A stretch of DNA of 64,000 nucleotides, from IMG/VR virus record IMGVR_UViG_3300024350_000252, positions 1-64,000 of that record; one strand, given 5' to 3'. The stretch's first letter is position 1. Each line of letters opens with the position of its first letter. Position numbers and translations under genes: made by a program. Shown in pieces: positions 12,341-18,882 of the stretch. The notes beneath the pieces are model-generated. The model was not told the origin of the DNA and searched no databases. It worked only from the letters and a program-made list of their open reading frames with translations. This DNA comes from a virus.

Positions 12341-12946
12341 ATGCCTAGTGTATTTTTAGTTAGCGATACGCACTTTGGTCACGCAGGTGTGTGCCGCTTC
12401 ACACGTAACGACGGTGTTACAAAGTTGCGTCCATGGACTGATCCAGACGAAATGGATGAAGCTATGGTCAAGGCTTGGAACGAACGTGTCAAGCCCACGG
12501 ACAAGGTCTATCATTTAGGCGACGTGGTTATAAACCGCAAGGCAATGAAGACATTGGCTCGGTTGAACGGTGACAAGGTCTTGATCCGTGGTAACCACGA
12601 TATCTTCCGTGACGACGAGTACAGACAGTACTTCCGTGAGTTACGAGCATATCATGTTATGAACGGGATGATCTTAAGCCATATTCCTGTACACAGTGAC
12701 AGCTTGGGACGTTTTGGTGTTAACATTCACGGACACTTACACGCAAACCGCGTTAAGAAAGCTCGTGGCGTTGATGCTCGCACAGGAGAAATCTTGTACA
12801 GCGAGGAAAACGATGTTCGTTATCATTGCGTCTGCGTAGAACAGACTCCGGACTTTGCGCCTATATTGTTTGAAGATGTTATCAAGAACATCGAAGCAGA
12901 AGGTGGAAGTGTTGGATTTCGAAACGGCAACGGTCCGGAGATGTAA
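12341..12946 (+). CDS. calcineurin-like metallophosphoesterase
   Basis: A 201-residue protein with all metal-binding blocks of the family in order: SDTHFGH near residue 8, HLGDVV, RGNHD, LSHIPVH and HGHLH. It likely hydrolyses phosphodiester or phosphomonoester bonds on nucleotides or nucleic-acid ends. The RBS is AAAGGAGG. Its TAA shares a base with the ATG of the downstream P-loop kinase, so the two form a phosphatase-kinase pair reminiscent of end-healing enzymes. Confidence 0.9.
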   Translation: MPSVFLVSDTHFGHAGVCRFTRNDGVTKLRPWTDPDEMDEAMVKAWNERVKPTDKVYHLGDVVINRKAMKTLARLNGDKVLIRGNHDIFRDDEYRQYFRELRAYHVMNGMILSHIPVHSDSLGRFGVNIHGHLHANRVKKARGVDARTGEILYSEENDVRYHCVCVEQTPDFAPILFEDVIKNIEAEGGSVGFRNGNGPEM

Positions 12947-13410
12947 TGCCAAAATGTTATCAACTTATCGGAGTCCCAGGTAGTGGAAAATCTACCTGGG
13001 TTTCCAATCAAGAGTGGGCCAAAGATTGTAGTATTGTATCCACCGATGCATGGGTAGAAGATTACGCAAAACGAATGGGAAAAACTTATTCAGAAGTTTT
13101 TACTGAATACATGCCTGTAGCAGTAAAGCTAATGGCTGATCATGTTGTCAAATGCCGTCAAGATGGTATAGATATTATTTGGGATCAGACTAGTACTACT
13201 GTCAAAAGTCGTGCCCGAAAATTCAATATGTTGCCAGAATATGAGCATATTGCTGTAGTATTCCGTACACCCGAGCATACAGAACTCATGCGTCGGCTGA
13301 TGAGTCGACCTGGTAAAGAAATTCCCGAACACGTTATTACTAGCATGATCGACGGATGGGAAGATCCAACTGAGGAAGAAGGATTTAAAGAAATTTGGTA
13401 CGCTCAATAA
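12946..13410 (+). CDS. P-loop kinase, polynucleotide-kinase-like
   Basis: A 154-residue protein with Walker A GVPGSGKST (residues 9-17) and an STDAW segment typical of PseT-type 5'-polynucleotide kinase domains, plus a WDQTST segment and an arginine-rich lid (RRLMSRPGK). It may phosphorylate nucleic-acid 5' ends, consistent with the adjacent phosphoesterase. Other small-molecule kinases of the AAA_33 type remain possible. A strong terminator follows directly. Confidence 0.8.
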   Translation: MPKCYQLIGVPGSGKSTWVSNQEWAKDCSIVSTDAWVEDYAKRMGKTYSEVFTEYMPVAVKLMADHVVKCRQDGIDIIWDQTSTTVKSRARKFNMLPEYEHIAVVFRTPEHTELMRRLMSRPGKEIPEHVITSMIDGWEDPTEEEGFKEIWYAQ

Positions 13411-13435
13411 AAGGACCCTAGGGTCCTTTTTTTTT
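13411..13435 (+). terminator. rho-independent terminator
   Basis: AAGGACC-CTAG-GGTCCTT (13411-13428) followed by a T run. It starts right after the stop codon of the kinase gene. Confidence 0.9.
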
Positions 13436-13453
13436 GACTTTTTTTTGGAAATC

Positions 13454-13461
13454 AATAAATA
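13454..13461 (+). promoter_or_regulatory. late-type promoter box AATAAATA
   Basis: Matches the NATAAATA box seen before structural genes. It lies 24 nt before the MCD-like gene. A TATAAT word at 13466-13471 has no -35 at proper distance. Confidence 0.4.
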
Positions 13462-13485
13462 CGCATATAATCCTGGAGAAATAAA

Positions 13486-14037
13486 ATGCTGCTTGGCCTT
13501 GATGACCTCAGGTTTAATCAAGAATGGTTAGACCTTTTGAAAAATGATCCCGTACATCCCGATATACCTATACATGATCGTTTGATCGATGGTCGAACTG
13601 TGTTTGCTTTCGCACCAGAAGGCACTCCGGTAGCTATGGTCTGTGCCAAACTATCAGATCATATTAACAAATCAATGACTGATATCCTTAGCCCTAGCCA
13701 ACAGAAAATGGTAGCTATGTTCTATACCGTATTCCGTTTGCCTGGAGCAGCAGGCAGTGTCGGAGCCGATATCATCAATCAGGCTATCGCATACTGTAAA
13801 TCTCAAGGTGTAGAACAACTTTACACTCTAAGCCCAATCCCTAGCCTCAGGAAAAATTTCGTCGAAATGCCCACAGAAGAAGAAATTAGAGAATACATAC
13901 AAGCTCGTAAAGATCCTGTAGCTCGTTTCCATTTGGGCAATGGTGCTCGTTTAGCTGGTGTTAATTTCGCAGCCGATTCTAGTCCAAAACGTTTGGAAGA
14001 AAGCTGGGGGATTATGGTGAACTACGATTATTCTTAG
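13486..14037 (+). CDS. malonyl-CoA decarboxylase-like protein (GNAT catalytic domain)
   Basis: A 183-residue protein matching the C-terminal catalytic half of malonyl-CoA decarboxylase, which releases CO2 from malonyl-CoA to give acetyl-CoA. Seen directly: a VFAFAPEGTPVAMV strand pair, FYTVFRLPGAAG, the TLSPIPSLRKNF segment with Ser116, DPVARFHLGNGARL with His149, then AADSSPKRLEESWGIMVNY. Ser and His in these blocks are the known catalytic pair of the human and bacterial enzymes. The helical N-terminal domain (about 150-200 residues) is missing, so it is either a minimal enzyme or a repurposed acyl-CoA-binding domain. It stands alone after a terminator. Confidence 0.8.
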   Translation: MLLGLDDLRFNQEWLDLLKNDPVHPDIPIHDRLIDGRTVFAFAPEGTPVAMVCAKLSDHINKSMTDILSPSQQKMVAMFYTVFRLPGAAGSVGADIINQAIAYCKSQGVEQLYTLSPIPSLRKNFVEMPTEEEIREYIQARKDPVARFHLGNGARLAGVNFAADSSPKRLEESWGIMVNYDYS

Positions 14038-14080
14038 CTCGTTTTAAATTTTGGCGTGTGCTATACTAAATCATACCTCA

Positions 14081-14088
14081 GATAAATA
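14081..14088 (+). promoter_or_regulatory. late-type promoter box GATAAATA
   Basis: Same box as before tail genes at 28373, 44216 and 60992. It precedes the amidotransferase-like gene by 33 nt. Confidence 0.5.
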
Positions 14089-14121
14089 ACTTTGGACGGA
14101 GCGTCCTTGATTGGTGGATTT

Positions 14122-14766
14122 ATGCGCAAACGTATAGCTCTTTTTCTCAGCCACCCAAAATGTTCGATTCAATGCGGCAACGGCATGATCAGGGCCCTAA
14201 GCCCACATTACGATTTCAAAATTTTCAGCAAACACAGTCTAGAAGATGACTTCTTCGACGATGTCGATATAATCGCCATGCCCGGAGGCATAGGTGATTC
14301 CGACAGCTTCTTCAAACTTTTCAAAGAAAACGGTGAACGAGTCAAAGAATTTATAGACAACGGCGGATATTATTTGGGCATATGTATGGGCGCCTATTGG
14401 GCTGGCAGCAGATATTTTGATATACTAGAAGATGTAGATGCTGAACAATATATCACACGCCCAAACACAGACACAAGAAGGCCTCACCCAAAAAATATGC
14501 CCGTAGTTTGGAACGGTCAAAAAACCAATATGTATTTCTACGATGGCTGCGCACTAGTAGGCAATAGAAATAAATTCCAAACCATAGCCACATACAGCAA
14601 CGGTGATCCTATGGCTATCATACAAAATCGTATAGGAGTCATCGGGTGTCACCCTGAAAGCGAACCACACTGGTTTGAATTACAGAGCTGGATGAAAGGC
14701 AAATATCATAACGGTGTTCATCACCAATTACTGCTTGATTTTGTTGACAGGCTAACTAACAGATAG
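14122..14766 (+). CDS. class I glutamine amidotransferase-like (BPL_N type) protein
   Basis: A 214-residue protein with the nucleophile elbow GICMGAY (Cys88) and a distal GCHPES block (His177, Glu179), completing a Cys-His-Glu triad. Early MPGGIGDSD forms the oxyanion loop. The arrangement matches the amidotransferase-like domain found at the N terminus of some biotin-protein ligases (BPL_N) rather than a biosynthetic GATase. Substrate unknown. Start at 14122 (ATG, GGTGGA upstream) is preferred over an upstream TTG. Confidence 0.75.
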   Translation: MRKRIALFLSHPKCSIQCGNGMIRALSPHYDFKIFSKHSLEDDFFDDVDIIAMPGGIGDSDSFFKLFKENGERVKEFIDNGGYYLGICMGAYWAGSRYFDILEDVDAEQYITRPNTDTRRPHPKNMPVVWNGQKTNMYFYDGCALVGNRNKFQTIATYSNGDPMAIIQNRIGVIGCHPESEPHWFELQSWMKGKYHNGVHHQLLLDFVDRLTNR

Positions 14767-14800
14767 TACACTAGTCTAATAAAGTTACAAAGGTTTTATT

Positions 14801-15025
14801 ATGGACATGAATTCACTGGCTGTTTGGTTAGCCGGTTGCGTACTGTTTTCGTTAGGCGTAGTTGTTATCATGGCGGCTGTTATCGTCATTAATAATTTGA
14901 TCCACAGATTTTGGAAACCAGTTACATTTTTCTATACACAACACGGATTATTTCCTACAGTAAGATTTGTTACACAAGAAGAACTGATACAAATAGAACA
15001 GGAAAAGGAAAAGAAAAATGTCTAA
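14801..15025 (+). CDS. small membrane protein
   Basis: A 74-residue protein with one long hydrophobic segment (about residues 6-33; WLAGCVLFSLGVVVIMAAV) and a charged C-terminal tail ending EQEKEKKNV. It overlaps the next gene by 8 nt. Function unknown. Confidence 0.65.
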   Translation: MDMNSLAVWLAGCVLFSLGVVVIMAAVIVINNLIHRFWKPVTFFYTQHGLFPTVRFVTQEELIQIEQEKEKKNV

Positions 15026-15239
15026 CCTAATATGGAATTCAACACTAGACAGCATATATGATTGTGAAGTTACCAGGATCGACGAACGTACTGGTCTGCT
15101 CAAGGTAACTAATAGTGAGTCCAAGTCTGTACTTTTAGAAAAAACCGTAGGTCTCAGTTACGGTTCAATATTTGGTCCAGATGTAGAAGATGTCGCGATT
15201 TGGCAAGAACTAGCCGTCAAAGCCGTAGACAGCCAATAA
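15018..15239 (+). CDS. hypothetical protein, 73 residues
   Basis: A small acidic beta-rich protein (LIWNSTLDSIYDCEVTRID) of a type frequent in T4-like phages. No domain name can be given. It overlaps the membrane-protein gene and has an AAAAGAAAAATG start region. Confidence 0.6.
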   Translation: MSNLIWNSTLDSIYDCEVTRIDERTGLLKVTNSESKSVLLEKTVGLSYGSIFGPDVEDVAIWQELAVKAVDSQ

Positions 15240-15241
15240 TA

Positions 15242-15264
15242 CGTTATTGATTTTTTCAATAACG
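15242..15264 (+). other. hairpin after gene, no U-tract
   Basis: CGTTATTGA-TTTTT-TCAATAACG is a perfect 9-bp stem directly after a stop codon. No T run follows, so it is more likely an RNA-stabilising hairpin than a classical terminator. Confidence 0.5.
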
Positions 15265-15293
15265 CTCATAGAAATATTTTTAGAAAAAACCTA

Positions 15294-15323
15294 TTGATTT
15301 AGGTTTTTAATAGACTATATAAT
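15294..15323 (+). promoter_or_regulatory. sigma70-type promoter
   Basis: TTGATT (15294-15299), 18-nt spacer, TATAAT (15318-15323), about 50 nt before the AhpC gene, which has AAGGAG as RBS. Confidence 0.75.
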
Positions 15324-15375
15324 AACTGTATAGAGCAAAAGTTCTATCAGGTTTTAACACACACAAGGAGAAAAT

Positions 15376-15915
15376 ATGAAAACCGTTGGTAATAAACTAG
15401 ACCCATTTGTGATCACTGGCGTCAAGCCTGGTCAACCCGAAGATGCTTTCTTCGATATCACACACGAATCATTTCCAGGCAAGTGGAAAGTAATCGTGTA
15501 TTACCCAAAGGACTTTACATTCGTATGTCCTACTGAAATCGTAGCCTACGACAAATTGTCTAAAGATTTCGAAGACCGTGATGCTGTATTGCTAACTGGT
15601 TCAACAGACAATGAGTTCTGTAAGGTAGCTTGGCAGAACGCACACGAAGATCTCAAGAAGATTACTCACACACAGTTTGCTGATACACAGCGTGGCGAAA
15701 ACAGTTTGATCGAACAGCTTGGTGTATTTTATGCTCCAGCAGGTGCCGCACTTCGTGCCACTTTCATTGTTGATCCAAACAATGAGATCCAACACGTTAC
15801 TGTTAACAACTTGAACGTTGGTCGTAGCCCAGAGGAAACTCTACGTATCCTCGACGCTCTCCAAACTGGCGAGTTGTGCGCATGTAATCGTAAGGTTGGT
15901 GGCGAAACTCTTTAA
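15376..15915 (+). CDS. ahpC: AhpC-type 2-Cys peroxiredoxin
   Basis: A 179-residue peroxiredoxin that reduces hydrogen and organic peroxides in the cytoplasm. The peroxidatic Cys51 is in FTFVCPTE. The resolving region ELCACNRKVGG near the C terminus has Cys168 and Cys170, the arrangement of AhpC enzymes that are recycled by AhpD rather than AhpF. An AhpD homologue lies two genes downstream, which supports a working pair. Full length, own promoter. Confidence 0.93.
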   Translation: MKTVGNKLDPFVITGVKPGQPEDAFFDITHESFPGKWKVIVYYPKDFTFVCPTEIVAYDKLSKDFEDRDAVLLTGSTDNEFCKVAWQNAHEDLKKITHTQFADTQRGENSLIEQLGVFYAPAGAALRATFIVDPNNEIQHVTVNNLNVGRSPEETLRILDALQTGELCACNRKVGGETL

Positions 15916-15925
15916 TAGGTGAACC

Positions 15926-16333
15926 ATGCTTGAGTGTTTGATATTAGGTGACAGCATAGCAGTAGGTACTATCCAGGCTAGACCTGGTTGTGTTGAAATG
16001 GCCAAAGGTGGCATCAACAGTTGGCAATGGAACAAACAATTCAGCGATCGTCCGGCACTGGACGGAATGGAATATAAGTTTGTTGTGATCAGTCTAGGTT
16101 CGAACGATCACAAAGGTGTCAACACAGAAAAGGAAATACTTGCTATCAGAGAAAAGGTAATCGCTAAACACGTTTACTGGATCCTTCCTGCTATCAAACC
16201 AGATGTACAAGCGATCGTACAAAAGGTTGCGGGTAGGTATGGCGATACTGTCCTACCGATCCGCACTCTTTCTAAAGACGGCGTACATCCTACAGGCAAA
16301 GGTTACAAAGAAATAGCAGAGACACTAAAATGA
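15926..16333 (+). CDS. SGNH-type hydrolase
   Basis: A 135-residue protein with the SGNH/GDSL blocks: GDSIAVG near the start (nucleophile Ser), LGSNDH (Asn), and DGVHPTGKGY at the end (Asp/His). It is likely an esterase or acyl hydrolase, and is short for the family. It is sandwiched between AhpC and AhpD with a 4-nt overlap to AhpD, so co-expression is certain if the operon is transcribed. A link with peroxidised lipids is only a thought. Confidence 0.8.
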   Translation: MLECLILGDSIAVGTIQARPGCVEMAKGGINSWQWNKQFSDRPALDGMEYKFVVISLGSNDHKGVNTEKEILAIREKVIAKHVYWILPAIKPDVQAIVQKVAGRYGDTVLPIRTLSKDGVHPTGKGYKEIAETLK

Positions 16334-16845
16334 CAACATGGGTAGATCAAATCAAAGAGGCATTGCCAGATTATGCCAAAGACACTAGACTTAATCTGGA
16401 CGCGGTTATTAATCGCAGCACATTGGATCCAATCGAGGCAAACGGTTGCGCACTCGCCGCAGCCATGGCTACCGGCAATGGAAAGCTGGTTACATTCATT
16501 CAGTCTGGGATTGAAGACACTGTTGAGCGCGATGCTGCGTTGACTGCTGCCGCTATCATGGCACAGAATAACGTATGGTATCCATATGTTGAAATGGCTG
16601 ATGATGCAAACCTCAAAGGTTTGCCAGCACAGCTACGCATGAATGCTATTGCCAGCCACGGCGGTACTACCAAGGCTCGTTTTGAATCATATAGCCTTGC
16701 TGCCAGTATCGTAGGCAAATGTCATTTCTGCGTCAAGGCGCACTATGAAACACTCAAGAAGGAAGGCTACACAGTAGAACAACTTCGAGACATAGGACGC
16801 ATTGCCGCAGTAATTACATCAGTGGCAAGAGTATTAAATTCATGA
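16330..16845 (+). CDS. ahpD: AhpD-like alkylhydroperoxidase
   Basis: A 171-residue all-helical protein with the AhpD signature CX2CX3H (Cys131, Cys134, His138; CHFCVKAH) following a basic/Glu-containing helix. AhpD uses this disulfide to reduce AhpC with electrons from a lipoyl protein. It overlaps the SGNH gene and the following small gene by 4 nt each. Confidence 0.88.
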   Translation: MTTWVDQIKEALPDYAKDTRLNLDAVINRSTLDPIEANGCALAAAMATGNGKLVTFIQSGIEDTVERDAALTAAAIMAQNNVWYPYVEMADDANLKGLPAQLRMNAIASHGGTTKARFESYSLAASIVGKCHFCVKAHYETLKKEGYTVEQLRDIGRIAAVITSVARVLNS

Positions 16846-17036
16846 ATGTAAAACGTATCAGAGTCTATAAAAGCACAGGGAGAAGTCCGGACTATATAAG
16901 TGTAGGAAAAAGTTGGCCTACATATGGTCCGGGCCAGACCCCGCCTAAAGAATCTCGCACAGACGAAGACTTTCGCCTGGAGCAAGAACGAATCGCTAGA
17001 GCAATTGAACAGGCTAAGAGCGGTTTGGTAAGATAA
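16842..17036 (+). CDS. hypothetical basic protein, 64 residues
   Basis: Coupled to AhpD by an ATGA overlap. The sequence has a GKSWPTYGPGQTPPK linker and a charged helical C terminus (RLEQERIARAIEQAKSG). Unknown function. Confidence 0.55.
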   Translation: MNVKRIRVYKSTGRSPDYISVGKSWPTYGPGQTPPKESRTDEDFRLEQERIARAIEQAKSGLVR

Positions 17037-17039
17037 ATA
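17032..17039 (+). promoter_or_regulatory. late-type promoter box GATAAATA
   Basis: Overlaps the stop codon of the previous gene and precedes the outer-membrane protein gene, which also has a sigma70-type promoter right after it. Confidence 0.45.
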
Positions 17040-17040
17040 G

Positions 17041-17069
17041 TTGGACTAGATTTACAGTCACACTATAAT
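17041..17069 (+). promoter_or_regulatory. sigma70-type promoter
   Basis: TTGGAC (17041-17046), 17-nt spacer, perfect TATAAT (17064-17069). The 5' leader of about 70 nt contains an 8-bp hairpin CTATAGTC/GACTATAG (17109-17127). Confidence 0.8.
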
Positions 17070-17144
17070 ACATTACTCCATAGCAATACTGCTATGCGTG
17101 TCAATATTCTATAGTCAAGGACTATAGCAACTAGAGGAAGTAAA

Positions 17145-17822
17145 ATGAAGAAAACTTTACTACTGTCTGCGGTAGCAGTTATCGCACTGGCGTCTGCCGG
17201 TATCGCTGCTGATCTACCAAAGAAGAAGAAGACTGAGCCTGCTGCGGCTGCTCCAGTCGTATCAGCAGTGCCTACTGAAAAACCAGTACAAGTAGCCAGT
17301 GCTGATACCACTATCGCTCTTGGATTCGGAATGGAATCTAATGACGGTGTTTACGACACCGCTAACAAGTATGCCTATAAGGTAGCTGTTGAGCGTAACA
17401 TCGGCGGTGGTGCGTTTGTTGGTGGTAATTTCCAAACCAGCCAAACACAACCAAACAATGGTGCTATCAAGCAGAACATCGAAGTCATCGGCGGCTACAA
17501 GCTGCCAATGGGTCCTGTATCTGTCAAGGGAAGTTTAGGTGTCGGTGAACGTTATACCGATGGCAATAACTTTTCTTACTATGTTGCTCGTGCTGGCGCA
17601 GACTATAAGCTGACCGACTCGATCACATTGAACGCTGCTCAATATCGTTATCGTAATGCGTTCGACACTACCAACAACTATCAGAGCCACCAAATCGGCA
17701 CTGGTATGACTTTCAACTACACGCAGAATCAGGCCATCTATGCCAATGTCTACCGTAACCTAGACAGCGGTTTCAATGTCACTGACAATGGTGTAGAAAT
17801 GGGACTTAAGGTTTCTTTCTAA
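17145..17822 (+). CDS. outer-membrane beta-barrel protein
   Basis: A 225-residue exported protein. Residues 1-21 are a signal peptide cleaved near SAGIA/ADLP, followed by a Lys/Pro/Ala linker and a barrel of alternating strands rich in Gly, Tyr and Asn that ends in Phe (MGLKVSF), the usual C-terminal residue for BAM-assembled barrels. The AADLPKKKK start after cleavage resembles alphaproteobacterial outer-membrane proteins. It could block superinfection by altering the surface or supply a porin function. It has its own promoter and terminator. Confidence 0.82.
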   Translation: MKKTLLLSAVAVIALASAGIAADLPKKKKTEPAAAAPVVSAVPTEKPVQVASADTTIALGFGMESNDGVYDTANKYAYKVAVERNIGGGAFVGGNFQTSQTQPNNGAIKQNIEVIGGYKLPMGPVSVKGSLGVGERYTDGNNFSYYVARAGADYKLTDSITLNAAQYRYRNAFDTTNNYQSHQIGTGMTFNYTQNQAIYANVYRNLDSGFNVTDNGVEMGLKVSF

Positions 17823-17828
17823 TTAACT

Positions 17829-17858
17829 GAAATAGCGGCGAGAGTCGCTATTTCCTTT
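17829..17858 (+). terminator. rho-independent terminator (moderate)
   Basis: GAAATAGCG (17829-17837) and CGCTATTTC (17846-17854) form a perfect 9-bp stem followed by CTTTATAT. The U-tract is imperfect. Confidence 0.65.
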
Positions 17859-17956
17859 ATATCATTTTCATGATTTTCACTATGTTTTTGAAGTTGGTTT
17901 TCCTGTAATATTACGATACATACTGTACACAAGTATGTTTCATAAAGGAGAATATT

Positions 17957-18028
17957 ATGTGGACCAAACCAGAAGCAGTTGAAATGCGATATGGTTTCGA
18001 AATCACTATGTACGTGATGAATCGATAA
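17957..18028 (+). CDS. pqqA: PqqA-like PQQ precursor peptide
   Basis: A 23-residue peptide whose start (MWTKPE) and end (GFEITMYVMNR) match the beta/gammaproteobacterial form of PqqA, the ribosomal peptide whose Glu and Tyr side chains are cross-linked to form pyrroloquinoline quinone. The required Glu-X3-Tyr pair is intact (Glu15, Tyr19). The gene has a strong RBS (AAAGGAG, 17944-17950, 6 nt before ATG) and a strong terminator 9 nt after the stop, so it is a self-contained unit. No PqqB, C, D or E is seen in the window, so processing would rely on host enzymes. Known family PF08042; not checked by search. Confidence 0.85.
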   Translation: MWTKPEAVEMRYGFEITMYVMNR

Positions 18029-18037
18029 CCAAAAAAG

Positions 18038-18063
18038 GCCCTAAGCGATTAGGGCTTTTTTTT
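18038..18063 (+). terminator. rho-independent terminator
   Basis: GCCCTAA-GCGA-TTAGGGC followed by eight T; an A run on the left makes it potentially bidirectional. It ends the pqqA transcript. Confidence 0.93.
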
Positions 18064-18076
18064 GACTAAAATACCG

Positions 18077-18105
18077 TTGTACTTTAAATACTTTCCTGCT
18101 ATACT
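18077..18105 (+). promoter_or_regulatory. sigma70-type promoter
   Basis: TTGTAC (18077-18082), 17-nt spacer, TATACT (18100-18105), 6 nt before the tRNA-like RNA. Confidence 0.65.
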
Positions 18106-18111
18106 AAATTT

Positions 18112-18222
18112 GTGGCCGTGAGTGGAATATGGCAGACCTCCAATCCGTTGTGAAACGCATTCGGGAAAGGGACACAGGCATAGCCGCCGTCTTTGTAGGT
18201 TCGAATCCTACCGGCCACACCA
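18112..18222 (+). ncRNA. tRNA-like RNA with aberrant anticodon domain
   Basis: The acceptor stem GTGGCCG/CGGCCAC is perfect, the T arm (GTAGG-TTCGAAT-CCTAC) is canonical and CCA is encoded, so the top half is a normal tRNA. The D region (GAG...CTC) is plausible. Between them lie about 60 nt with no standard 5-bp/7-nt anticodon arm. Possible stems are AGAC/GTCT, TTGTG/CACAG and GGC/GCC. It is 111 nt long with its own promoter, far from the main cluster. It might be an intron-bearing or decayed tRNA or a tRNA mimic. tRNA-Tyr and tRNA-Trp are the two missing from the set. Confidence 0.6.
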
Positions 18223-18230
18223 ATTACTAC

Positions 18231-18238
18231 TATAAGTA
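18231..18238 (+). promoter_or_regulatory. late-like box TATAAGTA
   Basis: One base away from TATAAATA, 26 nt before the histone-like gene. Weak evidence. Confidence 0.3.
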
Positions 18239-18263
18239 GATACACATAACTTAAGGAAAAATT

Positions 18264-18455
18264 ATGTCAACAGTAAATCAAATCACAGAAGCAGTAACAG
18301 CATGGAAAGCAGAAGATGACAAGTTCACCGCAGGCAATGGTGCCGCAGGTACTCGTGCTCGCAAGGCACTAGCAGAACTTAGCAAGTTGATCAAGGCACG
18401 CCGTAACGAAATCACGGCAGAAAAGAACGCCCGCAAAGAAGCTAAGGCAAAGTAA
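18264..18455 (+). CDS. small histone-H1-like DNA-binding protein
   Basis: A 63-residue Lys/Arg/Ala-rich helical protein (GTRARKALAELSKLIKARRN) ending RKEAKAK. Composition and pattern resemble short bacterial Hc1-like and phage nucleoprotein families, suggesting binding to phage or host DNA. The RBS is AAGGAA. Function inferred from composition only. Confidence 0.65.
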   Translation: MSTVNQITEAVTAWKAEDDKFTAGNGAAGTRARKALAELSKLIKARRNEITAEKNARKEAKAK

Positions 18456-18465
18456 ACAAGACGAC

Positions 18466-18882
18466 ATGAGCACATGTTACCCAAATACTATCACAGTCGG
18501 TAGTGGTGCTACCGGTAGCACTACCTACACTACTGCTGGTGCTACTGTCGGAGGTATTACTACTATACCGATTGGAAATGTTACTATAGGTAGTGGTAAT
18601 AGCCCTTACACGTATAGTAGCGGAACAACATGGACTACTTCTCCTATCTATACCACTGGCAGTAATGGTAGTTCAATAAAGGTAACAGGCGATGCCGAGT
18701 TTGATGGCGATGTAAAAATCAAAGGTCATAGTCTGATGAAACTTTTAGAAAAGATGGAAGACCGTCTAGCTATTTTAATGGATCCTGATCCAGAGAAATT
18801 AGAAAAATTCGCAGCATTAAAAAAGGCTTACGAGAATTACAAATTGCTAGAAAAACTTTGCCAAGAAGAAAAAGATAAGTGA
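18466..18882 (+). CDS. virion protein with shared C-terminal helix
   Basis: A 138-residue protein. Residues 1-70 are Gly/Ser/Thr-rich beta sequence; a VTGDAEFDGDVKIKGHSL segment (often seen in phage tail or decoration proteins) follows; the C terminus is helical with LKKAYENYKLLEKL. The same K.AYE.Y..L..L pattern ends the proteins at 19435 and 32625. Probably structural. Confidence 0.65.
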   Translation: MSTCYPNTITVGSGATGSTTYTTAGATVGGITTIPIGNVTIGSGNSPYTYSSGTTWTTSPIYTTGSNGSSIKVTGDAEFDGDVKIKGHSLMKLLEKMEDRLAILMDPDPEKLEKFAALKKAYENYKLLEKLCQEEKDK

